Of a DNA stretch of 64,000 bases, positions 10,337-17,723 are shown in pieces (position 1 is the first letter of the stretch; every line of letters starts with the position of its first letter). The notes beneath the pieces were generated by a model that made no database searches, was not told the origin of the DNA, and was given only the letters and a program-made list of their open reading frames with translations. Source of the stretch: Verrucomicrobiaceae bacterium (GTDB lineage Bacteria; Verrucomicrobiota; Verrucomicrobiia; Verrucomicrobiales; Akkermansiaceae); assembly GCA_027487435.1 (NCBI GenBank), contig JAIYDP010000116.1, positions 62,001 through 126,000 on the forward strand, written 5' to 3'. Made by a program: the position numbers and the translations under genes.

Positions 10337-10600
10337 ATGACAGCAATCTTAACCATTGATCCAAACGGTTCAATCAGCCTCCTCCAATCGTTTCTGGATA
10401 AATTCCACGTGAAACTAGGTGCAACTCTTCTCGCTGATGTCAGCGATGCACCCTACTTGTTATCTGTAAAAACTTTAGATGAAGTTCGCCAATGCGATGC
10501 GGAGCAAAGCACCGCTGAAGCAGTAACGCCGGCGAAAGGGATGAAGGAAAATATGAAGGAATTCAATAAAGCTGGTGCGGGAATTTCATTTTCGGTCTGA
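10337..10600 (+). CDS. Small protein upstream of PIN gene, putative antitoxin
   Basis: 87-aa ORF whose stop lies 2 nt before the PIN ORF start. Confidence 0.5.
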   Translation: MTAILTIDPNGSISLLQSFLDKFHVKLGATLLADVSDAPYLLSVKTLDEVRQCDAEQSTAEAVTPAKGMKENMKEFNKAGAGISFSV

Positions 10601-10602
10601 GT

Positions 10603-11040
10603 ATGAGAATTTACCCTGATATCTGCACGCTCTGTCGACCTTTCGACGATCAATCGCAACCACGCATCTGGTTGGAGACCCATGCTTTGTGCGTGATCCT
10701 AGATCTTGTCGAAATCGGCCAACTTGAGATGATTCGGTCTCCCATTCATGATCTTGAGAACTCTAGAAACTCAATGGAATCGCGTCGGCTTTGGGTAGAA
10801 CATTGTCTGAATCACGCATCCCGCAAAGTCGAGCTTACACCCGAGATCAAACAGAGAGCGAACGACTTGCAAGCGCATGGGGTAAAACCCATCGACGCTT
10901 TGCACGCCGCCGCCGCAGAATTCGCAGATTGCACTCACCTGCTGACCTGCGATGATCGTTTTCGAAAGTGCTACATCGGCCCAATAAATATCTTGAATCC
11001 AACAGATTTTGTAGTTGGATACTTCAAACAAAAACTATGA
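10603..11040 (+). CDS. PIN-domain ribonuclease-like protein
   Basis: MRIYPDICTLCRPFDDQSQPR ... HDLENSRN ... PIDALHAAAAEFADCTHLLTCDDRF retains acidic PIN positions. Confidence 0.7.
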   Translation: MRIYPDICTLCRPFDDQSQPRIWLETHALCVILDLVEIGQLEMIRSPIHDLENSRNSMESRRLWVEHCLNHASRKVELTPEIKQRANDLQAHGVKPIDALHAAAAEFADCTHLLTCDDRFRKCYIGPINILNPTDFVVGYFKQKL

Positions 11041-11243
11041 ACGCGACCATCGAAACAGAACAAGAGCTTAAAGAGGAAGCCTTCGCGGTCCTCCGTCAGC
11101 ATCTATCTCCCCACAAAGTGGCCAGACTGCTCTCCATCTGGCAAATTGGCAAAGGCGATTATGTCAATGATCGTGACTCACTTTTTGCTAATGACACAGT
11201 AGATACCCTTTTCCATCTGGCACTTAACAAGCAATCGAAGTGA
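11037..11243 (+). CDS. Small hypothetical protein translationally coupled to the PIN gene
   Basis: ATGA overlap with the PIN stop; MNATIETEQELKEEAFAVLRQHL... Confidence 0.5.
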   Translation: MNATIETEQELKEEAFAVLRQHLSPHKVARLLSIWQIGKGDYVNDRDSLFANDTVDTLFHLALNKQSK

Positions 11244-11337
11244 ACTACTCGGCCTTTTAGCAACAACTATACGAAATTCCCCCATCATTTCCCGAAACTG
11301 CTCAATCTCAATGTTTCCTTGTTCCCAATAAACGACA

Positions 11338-11377
11338 TAGTGTCTGAGAAAAAATACCCATTTTTTCTCAGGCACTA
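11338..11377. terminator. Strong bidirectional hairpin terminator between convergent genes
   Basis: TAGTGTCTGAGAAAAAAT-ACCC-ATTTTTTCTCAGGCACTA: 18-bp arms with one G-T wobble; A-run and T-run inside the arms; lies between the 11243 stop (+) and the rtcR stop (-). Confidence 0.85.
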
Positions 11378-11392
11378 CATAACGCCAGCCTC

Positions 11393-13000
11393 TCATCCGC
11401 GCACCTGCTCAAATTTCACCCCAAATTTCGCCAGATATTTTTTCAGTCGATCCGCATCATTCGCGACTGCACGCTTTTCTCGCGATACCGCAAATAGCTT
11501 TCGGCCTGCATCGGAAATGCTTACGCTATCTCGGCAAACCCCCAGCACGTAAACCAACTGCGCTCGATCAAATGGATCTATCGCCGCGATGTCTTCCTCG
11601 TTCAAAATGTTTGTTAGATCATACTCGCTCGCGGGCAATTCTGACTCAGGCCGCTGCCACGATTGTTCGAGGCGTGTCATTTCCTCCTTCACATCTGCCG
11701 TGGTGATGCGGCCACGCGCGGCCAGAGTTGCCATCCGTGTGATCGCTGCATTTAAGTCGCGAAAATTCCCCAGCCATGCGGTAGTGGGCAAAAGCGCAAA
11801 ATGCAAAAATGCCTCTCGCGCCTCCTTGTTGAAGCTCACCGACCGACCATATTTTTCTGCGTAGCGCAGCAATTCATAATCAAGGTTCGGCTTGATGTCC
11901 TCCCTCCGTTGCGCCAGCGATGGTAACGTGAATGACCATAGATGGATTCGCGCCAAAAGGTCTTCGCGGAATTTTCCCTCGGCCACATCGCGCCGCAAAT
12001 CCCGATTGGTCCCGGCGATCAATTGAAAATCACTTTTCACCATCGCATCCGAACCAACGGGAAAGAAAATCTTATCTTCTAACGCTCGCAACAACATCGC
12101 CTGCTCATCCAAGCCTAACTCGCCGATCTCATCCAAAAAAAGCAAGCCACCATGGGCCTCGCGCAGGAGCCCAGGTCGGTCTTTTTGCGCGCCTGTGAAG
12201 CTGCCTCTCACATGGCCAAATAGTGTCGATGCCGCCAAATCACCCCGCAGCGTCGCGCAGTTTACTTCTACAAAATTTCCACGCAACCCTCCTCGCTGCT
12301 GCCGTAGTTCATAAATGCGCCGCGCCAACTGTGATTTGCCAGCACCCGTTGGTCCGCTCAACAATATCGGCTCCTTGGAGCGTAGAGCCACTTGCTCGAT
12401 GCGCCCGATCATCGTGTTAAATGCAGCATTTTTCGTCTTGATGCCACTCTTGAGAAAATCGGCGTCTTCTTTTGCCTGCTCTTCGAAGCGGGTACTAAGC
12501 TTATCGTATTTCGAGAGGTCCAGATCGATCACGTCGTAGCGCGCCTTTGAGCCTTTCGCGCGTTTCCCGCCCAGCGGCGGGCTGGATTGAATCAACTTTG
12601 CTGGTAAAAATCCCGCCTCCGTCAACAAGAACAAACAGATCTGCGCCACGTGCGTGCCCGTGGTGATGTGAACAAAGTATTCTTCCTTCTCGGTATCGAA
12701 TTGATATCCTTTCGCCCAATCGTATAAGGTACCATAGACCTTTTCGAAATCCCACGGATCGCCACCAAAATCAACCAAGTGCTGAACCACTTCACTCTCG
12801 GGAGAAACCTGCATGGCATCTCGTGCCGTTTGTAGCGCCGTATTGTGAAACGGTTGCTCATGGAGCAAGTCTAGTCGTCCGACGCACAGATCATCATGCT
12901 GAAACAATGACACCGTTGGACGCCAGGCATCCCAGCGATCTTCGCCACGCCCACGCCAATCCAACTGCGTACCCAATAATCCAATGATGACCTTTTTCAT
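11393..13000 (-). CDS. rtcR: RtcR-type sigma54-dependent activator (CARF-like N-terminus, AAA+)
   Basis: MKKVIIGLLGTQLDWRGRGEDRW N-terminus; Walker A GPTGAGKS; GSFTGA sigma54 loop; LLFLDEIGEL; neighbourhood rsr/rtcB/rtcA. Confidence 0.92.
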   Translation of the reverse strand: MKKVIIGLLGTQLDWRGRGEDRWDAWRPTVSLFQHDDLCVGRLDLLHEQPFHNTALQTARDAMQVSPESEVVQHLVDFGGDPWDFEKVYGTLYDWAKGYQFDTEKEEYFVHITTGTHVAQICLFLLTEAGFLPAKLIQSSPPLGGKRAKGSKARYDVIDLDLSKYDKLSTRFEEQAKEDADFLKSGIKTKNAAFNTMIGRIEQVALRSKEPILLSGPTGAGKSQLARRIYELRQQRGGLRGNFVEVNCATLRGDLAASTLFGHVRGSFTGAQKDRPGLLREAHGGLLFLDEIGELGLDEQAMLLRALEDKIFFPVGSDAMVKSDFQLIAGTNRDLRRDVAEGKFREDLLARIHLWSFTLPSLAQRREDIKPNLDYELLRYAEKYGRSVSFNKEAREAFLHFALLPTTAWLGNFRDLNAAITRMATLAARGRITTADVKEEMTRLEQSWQRPESELPASEYDLTNILNEEDIAAIDPFDRAQLVYVLGVCRDSVSISDAGRKLFAVSREKRAVANDADRLKKYLAKFGVKFEQVRG

Positions 13001-13004
13001 GGCT

Positions 13005-13397
13005 TCAATATCCCATCAATTTCAGTCCCGCCACCCGAGAAAAGTCCTGTACATTTCGCGTTACCAAGGGAACATCATGTTCTATCGCCGTTGCTGCGAT
13101 CCATAAATCATTGGCCCCCATGATGTTTCGGCTCAATCGTAATTTACGCGTGATTCTCGCATAGCAACGCGCCGTTGCTTCGGTGGATGGAACCTTTTGG
13201 AAGTGCTGCAACATCGCCTGACAGGCTGGCGACTCAACATCATCAAATCCCTCGATGAATTCCCCCACCGTCACCGCTGAGATGAGCGGAATCATTGCGC
13301 AATGTTGCTTGAGAAAAGCCATGGCAGCCCCCACGCCTTTTTTCTTTTCGCGCTCGAGATCAATCAGAAAGCACGTATCAAACAACATCGAATTCAT
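13005..13397 (-). CDS. VapC-like PIN toxin
   Basis: MNSMLFDTCFLIDLERE ... SAVTVGEFIEGF ... GANDLWIAATAIEHDVPLVTRNVQDFSRVAGL. Confidence 0.85.
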   Translation of the reverse strand: MNSMLFDTCFLIDLEREKKKGVGAAMAFLKQHCAMIPLISAVTVGEFIEGFDDVESPACQAMLQHFQKVPSTEATARCYARITRKLRLSRNIMGANDLWIAATAIEHDVPLVTRNVQDFSRVAGLKLMGY

Positions 13398-13633
13398 GAC
13401 CATGGATCATCGGGTGCTGCATCTTCACGTTGCGCCTTTTCCCAATAGCGCAAGGTCTTTTCATCCTCCGCAGGCATCAATGCCAAAGCTTCCAGCAAGT
13501 CACCGCAGGTGGGCGCGATTGCGTCCCATTTGGCTCTTTTGATCACCTGAGAAAAAGAATCTTTCTCGGTGCGTCGCGCTCGTTTTAGCACCTCATACGC
13601 CTCGATATCGATCGATATTGTTTTCGTTGCCAT
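13394..13633 (-). CDS. VapB-like antitoxin
   Basis: MATKTISIDIEAYEVLKRARRTEKDSFSQVIKRAKW; ATGA overlap with the vapC start. Confidence 0.75.
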   Translation of the reverse strand: MATKTISIDIEAYEVLKRARRTEKDSFSQVIKRAKWDAIAPTCGDLLEALALMPAEDEKTLRYWEKAQREDAAPDDPWS

Positions 13634-13848
13634 GCATGCAGCATACACAGACATGATGGCCCGTCAATATTATTTTCCGTATCCACAAAAAATTCGATCA
13701 AGTATATCGCATGATAGATAAATAACTAGCGAAAAAGATAAACCAGCGATAAATAAATTTCTCTGGAAATTATCCAGAAAAAATATTTCATCAAAATTTC
13801 CCTTATAACATCGATGTTTCTAAAGATTTTTCCCCTCAATAGCAAAAC

Positions 13849-13865
13849 TTGGCACGCTGCATGCC
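13849..13865 (+). promoter_or_regulatory. Sigma54 (-24/-12) promoter for the rsr/Y RNA/rtcB transcript
   Basis: TTGGCACGCTGCATGCC: GG at 13851-52 and GC at 13863-64 with 10-nt spacing, matching TGGCACG-N4-TTGC at nearly every position; divergent from vapBC-rtcR. Confidence 0.85.
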
Positions 13866-13893
13866 AATAGAGAGAAGAACCACAACAAACAAA

Positions 13894-15462
13894 ATGAACA
13901 AATCACTCTTCTCAACTCTCCGCTCGTTCGTGCGGTCTCCGGATTCGACAAACGATGCTGGCGCCCCGGCCTACCAGCTTTCCCCCGAAGCTGCTCTTGC
14001 TCAGCTCGCCTGCACTGGTTGCCTTTCGCAAACGTTTTACGCCACTGCCGAAACTCAACTGGATCGCGTATTGCAACTTGCTCGTCAAGTGGACACAGAT
14101 TTCCTTGCTCGCACGGCCCTGTATTCGCGTCAGGTCGCTCACATGAAGGACATGCCTGCCTTGCTCTGCGCCGTGCTCGCTTCGCGGAATCTTGATCGCT
14201 TGAACGATGTTTTCCCTCAGGTCATCAACAATGCTCGGCTCTTGCGGAACTTCGTGCAAGCCATTCGCTCAGGAGTGACCGGTCGGAAATCTCTCGGTAG
14301 CGCACCCCGCCGTTTGGTTCGTCAATGGCTCGACCTCGCCGATGACGAAACCTTGCTCGCTGCGACCATTGGCAATGACCCCTCCCTTGCCGACGTGATT
14401 AAAATTGTTCACCCTCGTCCACGTTGTCCACGCCGTGAAGCGTTCTACGCTTGGATCATCGGCAAACCACACGATCCCGCGTTGCTGCCTGACATCGTGC
14501 AGGAGTTTGAAGCATGGAAAGCAGATCGCACCCGGCCATTGCCACGTGTTCCGTTTCGTTTGCTTACCGCGCAGCCACTCACCACGGAGCAATGGACAGA
14601 AATCGCTCGCCATGCCAACTGGACGACCACACGGATGAACCTGAACACCTTTGCCCGCCATGGGGTTTTGAAAAATACCGAAGTCGTCAACGTTCTCGCA
14701 AAACGATTGTCCGATGCCGCATTGGTGCGCAAAGCCAAAGTCTTTCCGTATCAACTTCTCGCCGCCTTCCTCAATGTCTCGAACGACATCCCACAAGTGC
14801 TCTCACTCGCTTTGCAGGATGCGCTCGAAGTTGCCACGGAGCAGGTTCCAGCCTTGCAAGGAAATGTTTTTGTCGCCATCGATATTTCCGGCTCCATGCA
14901 AAGCCCCGTCACCGGGGAGCAACAAGGCCGTAGCTCTAAGGTTCGTTGTCTGGATGTTGCCGCACTCATCGGTGCCGCGATCGTCCGCAAAAATCCGTTA
15001 GCCACGATCATCCCGTTCCACGAAGTTGCCACGCAAGCATCATTGAACCCGCGCGATTCCGTGCTGACCAATGCGCGTATGCTCGCCAACTTGCCTTCTG
15101 GTGGCACCGATTGCAGTGCTCCCTTGCGGTGGATCAATCAGATGAATGCCTCGCCCTCCTTGGTGATCATCGTTTCGGATAACGAGTCCTGGTGCCATGT
15201 CCATAATCGTCAATCGACGCCGGTTATGCGCGAGTGGAGTAAAATCAAAGCACGTCAGCCCGATGCCAAACTGGTGTGCATGGATCTTGCTCCCAATACC
15301 ACCACACAAGCTCCGGATCGTGCCGATATCCTTAACATCGGTGGATTTAGCGATGAAGTCTTCACCCTCGTGAAAAACTTCGCCGATAGCAACTCGGATC
15401 CCGATCATTGGCTGCAACGTATCAATCAACAAGTGCTGCGCGCTACCCTGCGCATCGCATAA
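13894..15462 (+). CDS. rsr: Ro60/Rsr (TROVE-HEAT ring plus vWA MIDAS) Y RNA-binding protein
   Basis: vWA MIDAS FVAIDISGSMQ, SGGTDCSAPL, IIVSDNESW; TROVE-like N-terminus. ATG at 13894 is preferred over the TTG at 13849, which lies inside the sigma54 element. Confidence 0.92.
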   Translation: MNKSLFSTLRSFVRSPDSTNDAGAPAYQLSPEAALAQLACTGCLSQTFYATAETQLDRVLQLARQVDTDFLARTALYSRQVAHMKDMPALLCAVLASRNLDRLNDVFPQVINNARLLRNFVQAIRSGVTGRKSLGSAPRRLVRQWLDLADDETLLAATIGNDPSLADVIKIVHPRPRCPRREAFYAWIIGKPHDPALLPDIVQEFEAWKADRTRPLPRVPFRLLTAQPLTTEQWTEIARHANWTTTRMNLNTFARHGVLKNTEVVNVLAKRLSDAALVRKAKVFPYQLLAAFLNVSNDIPQVLSLALQDALEVATEQVPALQGNVFVAIDISGSMQSPVTGEQQGRSSKVRCLDVAALIGAAIVRKNPLATIIPFHEVATQASLNPRDSVLTNARMLANLPSGGTDCSAPLRWINQMNASPSLVIIVSDNESWCHVHNRQSTPVMREWSKIKARQPDAKLVCMDLAPNTTTQAPDRADILNIGGFSDEVFTLVKNFADSNSDPDHWLQRINQQVLRATLRIA

Positions 15463-15470
15463 GATTCTCA

Positions 15471-15506
15471 GGGGCGATGCTTCGTTCTGACTTCGGTCAT
15501 CGTCCC
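15471..15506 (+). other. Hairpin immediately after the rsr stop
   Basis: GGGGCGATG ... CATCGTCCC: 9-bp stem with one G-T wobble and an 18-nt loop. Confidence 0.5.
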
Positions 15507-15515
15507 TTAACCCCT

Positions 15516-15638
15516 TTTCGATGAATGCCTTCATGACTCCATTGGTCGTCGGTTCGAGTCCGACCCTGCTCCCCCAGCAGGTAGCTCAGTTGGTAGAGCA
15601 GTAGTAAAAAAGCGTCATGACAAACTTTGTCATCGGAA
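15516..15638 (+). ncRNA. Y RNA-like 1 (YrlA type, permuted tRNA mimic)
   Basis: Terminal stem TTTCGATGA/TCATCGGAA; inner stem TCATGAC/GTCATGA; T-arm GTCGG-TTCGAGT-CCGAC (15548-15564); closed acceptor CCTGCT-CCCCC-AGCAGG; D-arm GCTC-AGTTGGTA-GAGC (15584-15599). Confidence 0.85.
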
Positions 15639-15659
15639 TCTTTATCTGATCCACACTTT

Positions 15660-15785
15660 TGCCGAATGCAGGGTGAAACTACATCACTACAAATTGACCA
15701 GGTTGCGGGTTCGAGTCCCGCCGGAGATTTTTACTCCGTAGTTCAACTGGATAGAACAGGATTGTTTCCCCATCCCTTGTCGGCA
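15660..15785 (+). ncRNA. Y RNA-like 2 (YrlA type, permuted tRNA mimic)
   Basis: Terminal stem TGCCGA/TCGGCA; GGTGAAAC/GTTTCCCC; T-arm GCGGG-TTCGAGT-CCCGC (15705-15721); closed acceptor CGGAG-ATTTTTA-CTCCG; D-arm GTTC-AACTGGATA-GAAC (15741-15757); followed by T8. Confidence 0.85.
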
Positions 15786-15807
15786 TTTTTTTTAACATAT
15801 TCCTTTT

Positions 15808-15917
15808 TCGATGAATGCACCAATGTTTCCATTTGTTGCCGGTTCGATTCCGGCCAGGCGAGAGCCTGTAGCTCAAATGGTAGAGCCATGCATCACATTG
15901 ATTCCCCTTGTCATAGA
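15808..15917 (+). ncRNA. Y RNA-like 3 (YrlA type, permuted tRNA mimic)
   Basis: Terminal stem TCGATGA/TCATAGA (one mismatch); CAATGT/ACATTG; T-arm GCCGG-TTCGATT-CCGGC (15838-15854); acceptor CAGGC-GAGA-GCCTG (GNRA loop); D-arm GCTC-AAATGGTA-GAGC (15871-15886). Confidence 0.82.
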
Positions 15918-15939
15918 TTCCCAATCACAAAATCATTCG

Positions 15940-16006
15940 TTGCCGAATGCCAGGTGAAACTACATTTATGATATGTTCAACCGTTTCACTCAATCCTTGT
16001 CGGCAA
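15940..16006 (+). ncRNA. Y RNA-like 4 (minimal, no tRNA module)
   Basis: Terminal stem TTGCCGA/TCGGCAA; inner stem GTGAAAC/GTTTCAC; 22-nt loop; same CGAATGC and CCTTGTCGG motifs as its neighbours. Confidence 0.75.
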
Positions 16007-16025
16007 TCTAACTTCTAACAAAAAA

Positions 16026-16161
16026 TCACGAATGCACGCGATAAATCCATCAAACTAGAGACGTCGGTTCGAATCCGACCCAACGAACACTGATCAATTC
16101 AGAATCGTTGGTGGAGCAATGGTAGCTCGGTAGCATGTATCATCGCACAACCTTGTCGTGA
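16026..16161 (+). ncRNA. Y RNA-like 5 (YrlA type, permuted tRNA mimic)
   Basis: Terminal stem TCACGA/TCGTGA; GCGAT/ATCGC; T-arm GTCGG-TTCGAAT-CCGAC (16063-16079); 7-bp acceptor CCAACGA/TCGTTGG closed by an 18-nt loop; D-arm GAGC-AATGGTA-GCTC (16114-16128). Confidence 0.82.
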
Positions 16162-16214
16162 ATTTCCTTAAACCATCCTAACTCTGCCCACACCTCTTAC
16201 CACTCAACACTATT

Positions 16215-17693
16215 ATGATCCATAAAACATCCGAGGCCTTTGGCTTCATCCCTACACGAAAAAGCGATGGCAAGCCCATCACCGTCATCGGCACAGACAA
16301 GATCCGCGATGGCTTTGACGAAACCTGCCTCGCCCAAGCACTTAATTCGCGAGAAGCTCCCGGCGTTTCCGATCTGATTCTCAATCCCGATGCCCACGCT
16401 GGTTACGGAGCTCCCGTTGGCTGCGTGATGGTCTCGCCGACTCACATCTATCCAGGGCCCGTCGGCGTGGACATCAAGTGCTCCATGTCGCTGCTTCAGC
16501 TCGATGTGCCCGAGGATGCCATCGCCGATAAAACGATACGCCGTGCCCTCATCAATGCCATTTGCGAACGCACCCCGACCGGTGCCGGACGTGGCCAACG
16601 CTCCGCAAAAAAATCTCGCCACGTGGGAATCGATCTCGGACGCAAAGTCATCACCCAAGGCGCGACAGCCGATGTGTTAGAAGCACTCGGTATCCCCGTG
16701 GAGTGGGCGGAGCGATGCGAAGACCACGCCCACTTCGGACACGATGGCTGTGTTTCCACCCTGCAAGAGCGTCTCGATCGCATGGAAAAATCCGGCTACC
16801 ATGATCGCTTGCCGAACAAGATCATGCAGCTCGGTTCCTACGGCGGTGGCAACCATTTCGGCGAAGCCGAGATTGTGGAAATCAACAACACGCCCGAGGC
16901 CCGTAGCGCTGCGGAAGTCTTCGGTTTGAAAAACAATCACGTCGCCTTTCTCAGCCATTGCGGTTCACGAGGACTCGGACATGACCTCGCGTCGAATCAA
17001 TTCAAGGCGCTCGAAAAACACTTCCAGGCCTGGCACTTGCCCTATCCTTCCGGCGATCGTCAACTCGTCTATGCACCGCTCGGTTCGCCCGAGGGCAATG
17101 CCTACCTCGATGACATGGCGATGGGATCGAACTTCGCGACCGTGAACCACATGTTGATCAATGCCCTAGTGCTCGAAGCCTTCCAGGAAATCTTGCCCGG
17201 AACGCAAGGAAAGCTCGTGTATTTCATCAGCCACAACATCGCCCGCGAAGAGATTGTGGACAACCGTCCGCAGTGGGTTCACCGCAAGGGGGCAACCCGT
17301 GCGTTTCCCGCTGGTCACCATGCCCTCAAGGATACGCCGTTTGCGAACACCGGCCACCCGATCCTGTTGCCCGGAAATCCGCGCGATGGCTCCCTCGTCA
17401 TGGCCGCGCTGCCGGGTGCGGAAAAATCATGCTATTCGGTCAACCACGGAGCCGGACGACAAATGGGGCGCAAGCATGCGATCCGCACCCTCGATCAAGG
17501 CGAAGTGGACAAGGACTTCGATGCCCAGGACATCCTTACCAACTGCCGAACCTATCCAAAAGACGAAGCTCCCGATGCCTACAAGGATTTCAACGAAGTC
17601 CGCAACAGCGTCGAACTCGCAGGCCTTGCCCACACCGTGGCGAAACTCCGCGCCCGCTTCGTAATCAAGGATGCGGATAAGGCAGATGATTGA
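16215..17693 (+). CDS. rtcB: RtcB RNA ligase
   Basis: NPDAHAGYGAPVGCVMVS, GVDIKCSM, GGGNHFGEAE, HCGSRGLGHDLA, HRKGATRAFPAG, VNHGAGRQMGR. Confidence 0.95.
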   Translation: MIHKTSEAFGFIPTRKSDGKPITVIGTDKIRDGFDETCLAQALNSREAPGVSDLILNPDAHAGYGAPVGCVMVSPTHIYPGPVGVDIKCSMSLLQLDVPEDAIADKTIRRALINAICERTPTGAGRGQRSAKKSRHVGIDLGRKVITQGATADVLEALGIPVEWAERCEDHAHFGHDGCVSTLQERLDRMEKSGYHDRLPNKIMQLGSYGGGNHFGEAEIVEINNTPEARSAAEVFGLKNNHVAFLSHCGSRGLGHDLASNQFKALEKHFQAWHLPYPSGDRQLVYAPLGSPEGNAYLDDMAMGSNFATVNHMLINALVLEAFQEILPGTQGKLVYFISHNIAREEIVDNRPQWVHRKGATRAFPAGHHALKDTPFANTGHPILLPGNPRDGSLVMAALPGAEKSCYSVNHGAGRQMGRKHAIRTLDQGEVDKDFDAQDILTNCRTYPKDEAPDAYKDFNEVRNSVELAGLAHTVAKLRARFVIKDADKADD

Positions 17694-17723
17694 GCAGGAC
17701 ACATAAGAGAGTAGAGTTGGAAG

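Noticed and set aside
11393-13000. CARF-like domain taken as a sign of a CRISPR/CBASS locus
   Set aside because: The protein is an AAA+ sigma54 activator beside rsr-rtcBA. No repeats, cas genes or cyclase were seen.
13849-13893. TTG start and N-terminal extension of rsr
   Set aside because: It overlaps the sigma54 -24/-12 element upstream of any plausible transcription start; ATG 13894 fits better.
15627-15971. ORFs 15627..15971 (+) and 15679..15924 (-) over the Y-array
   Set aside because: They overlap highly structured RNA units, have no recognisable protein motifs, and are chance ORFs.
15541-16130. Canonical tRNA genes suggested by the strong D-arm and T-arm boxes
   Set aside because: The arms are in permuted order, acceptor strands are joined by a loop, and no clear 7-nt anticodon loop or CCA end is present. 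Y RNA/tRNA mimic fits better.
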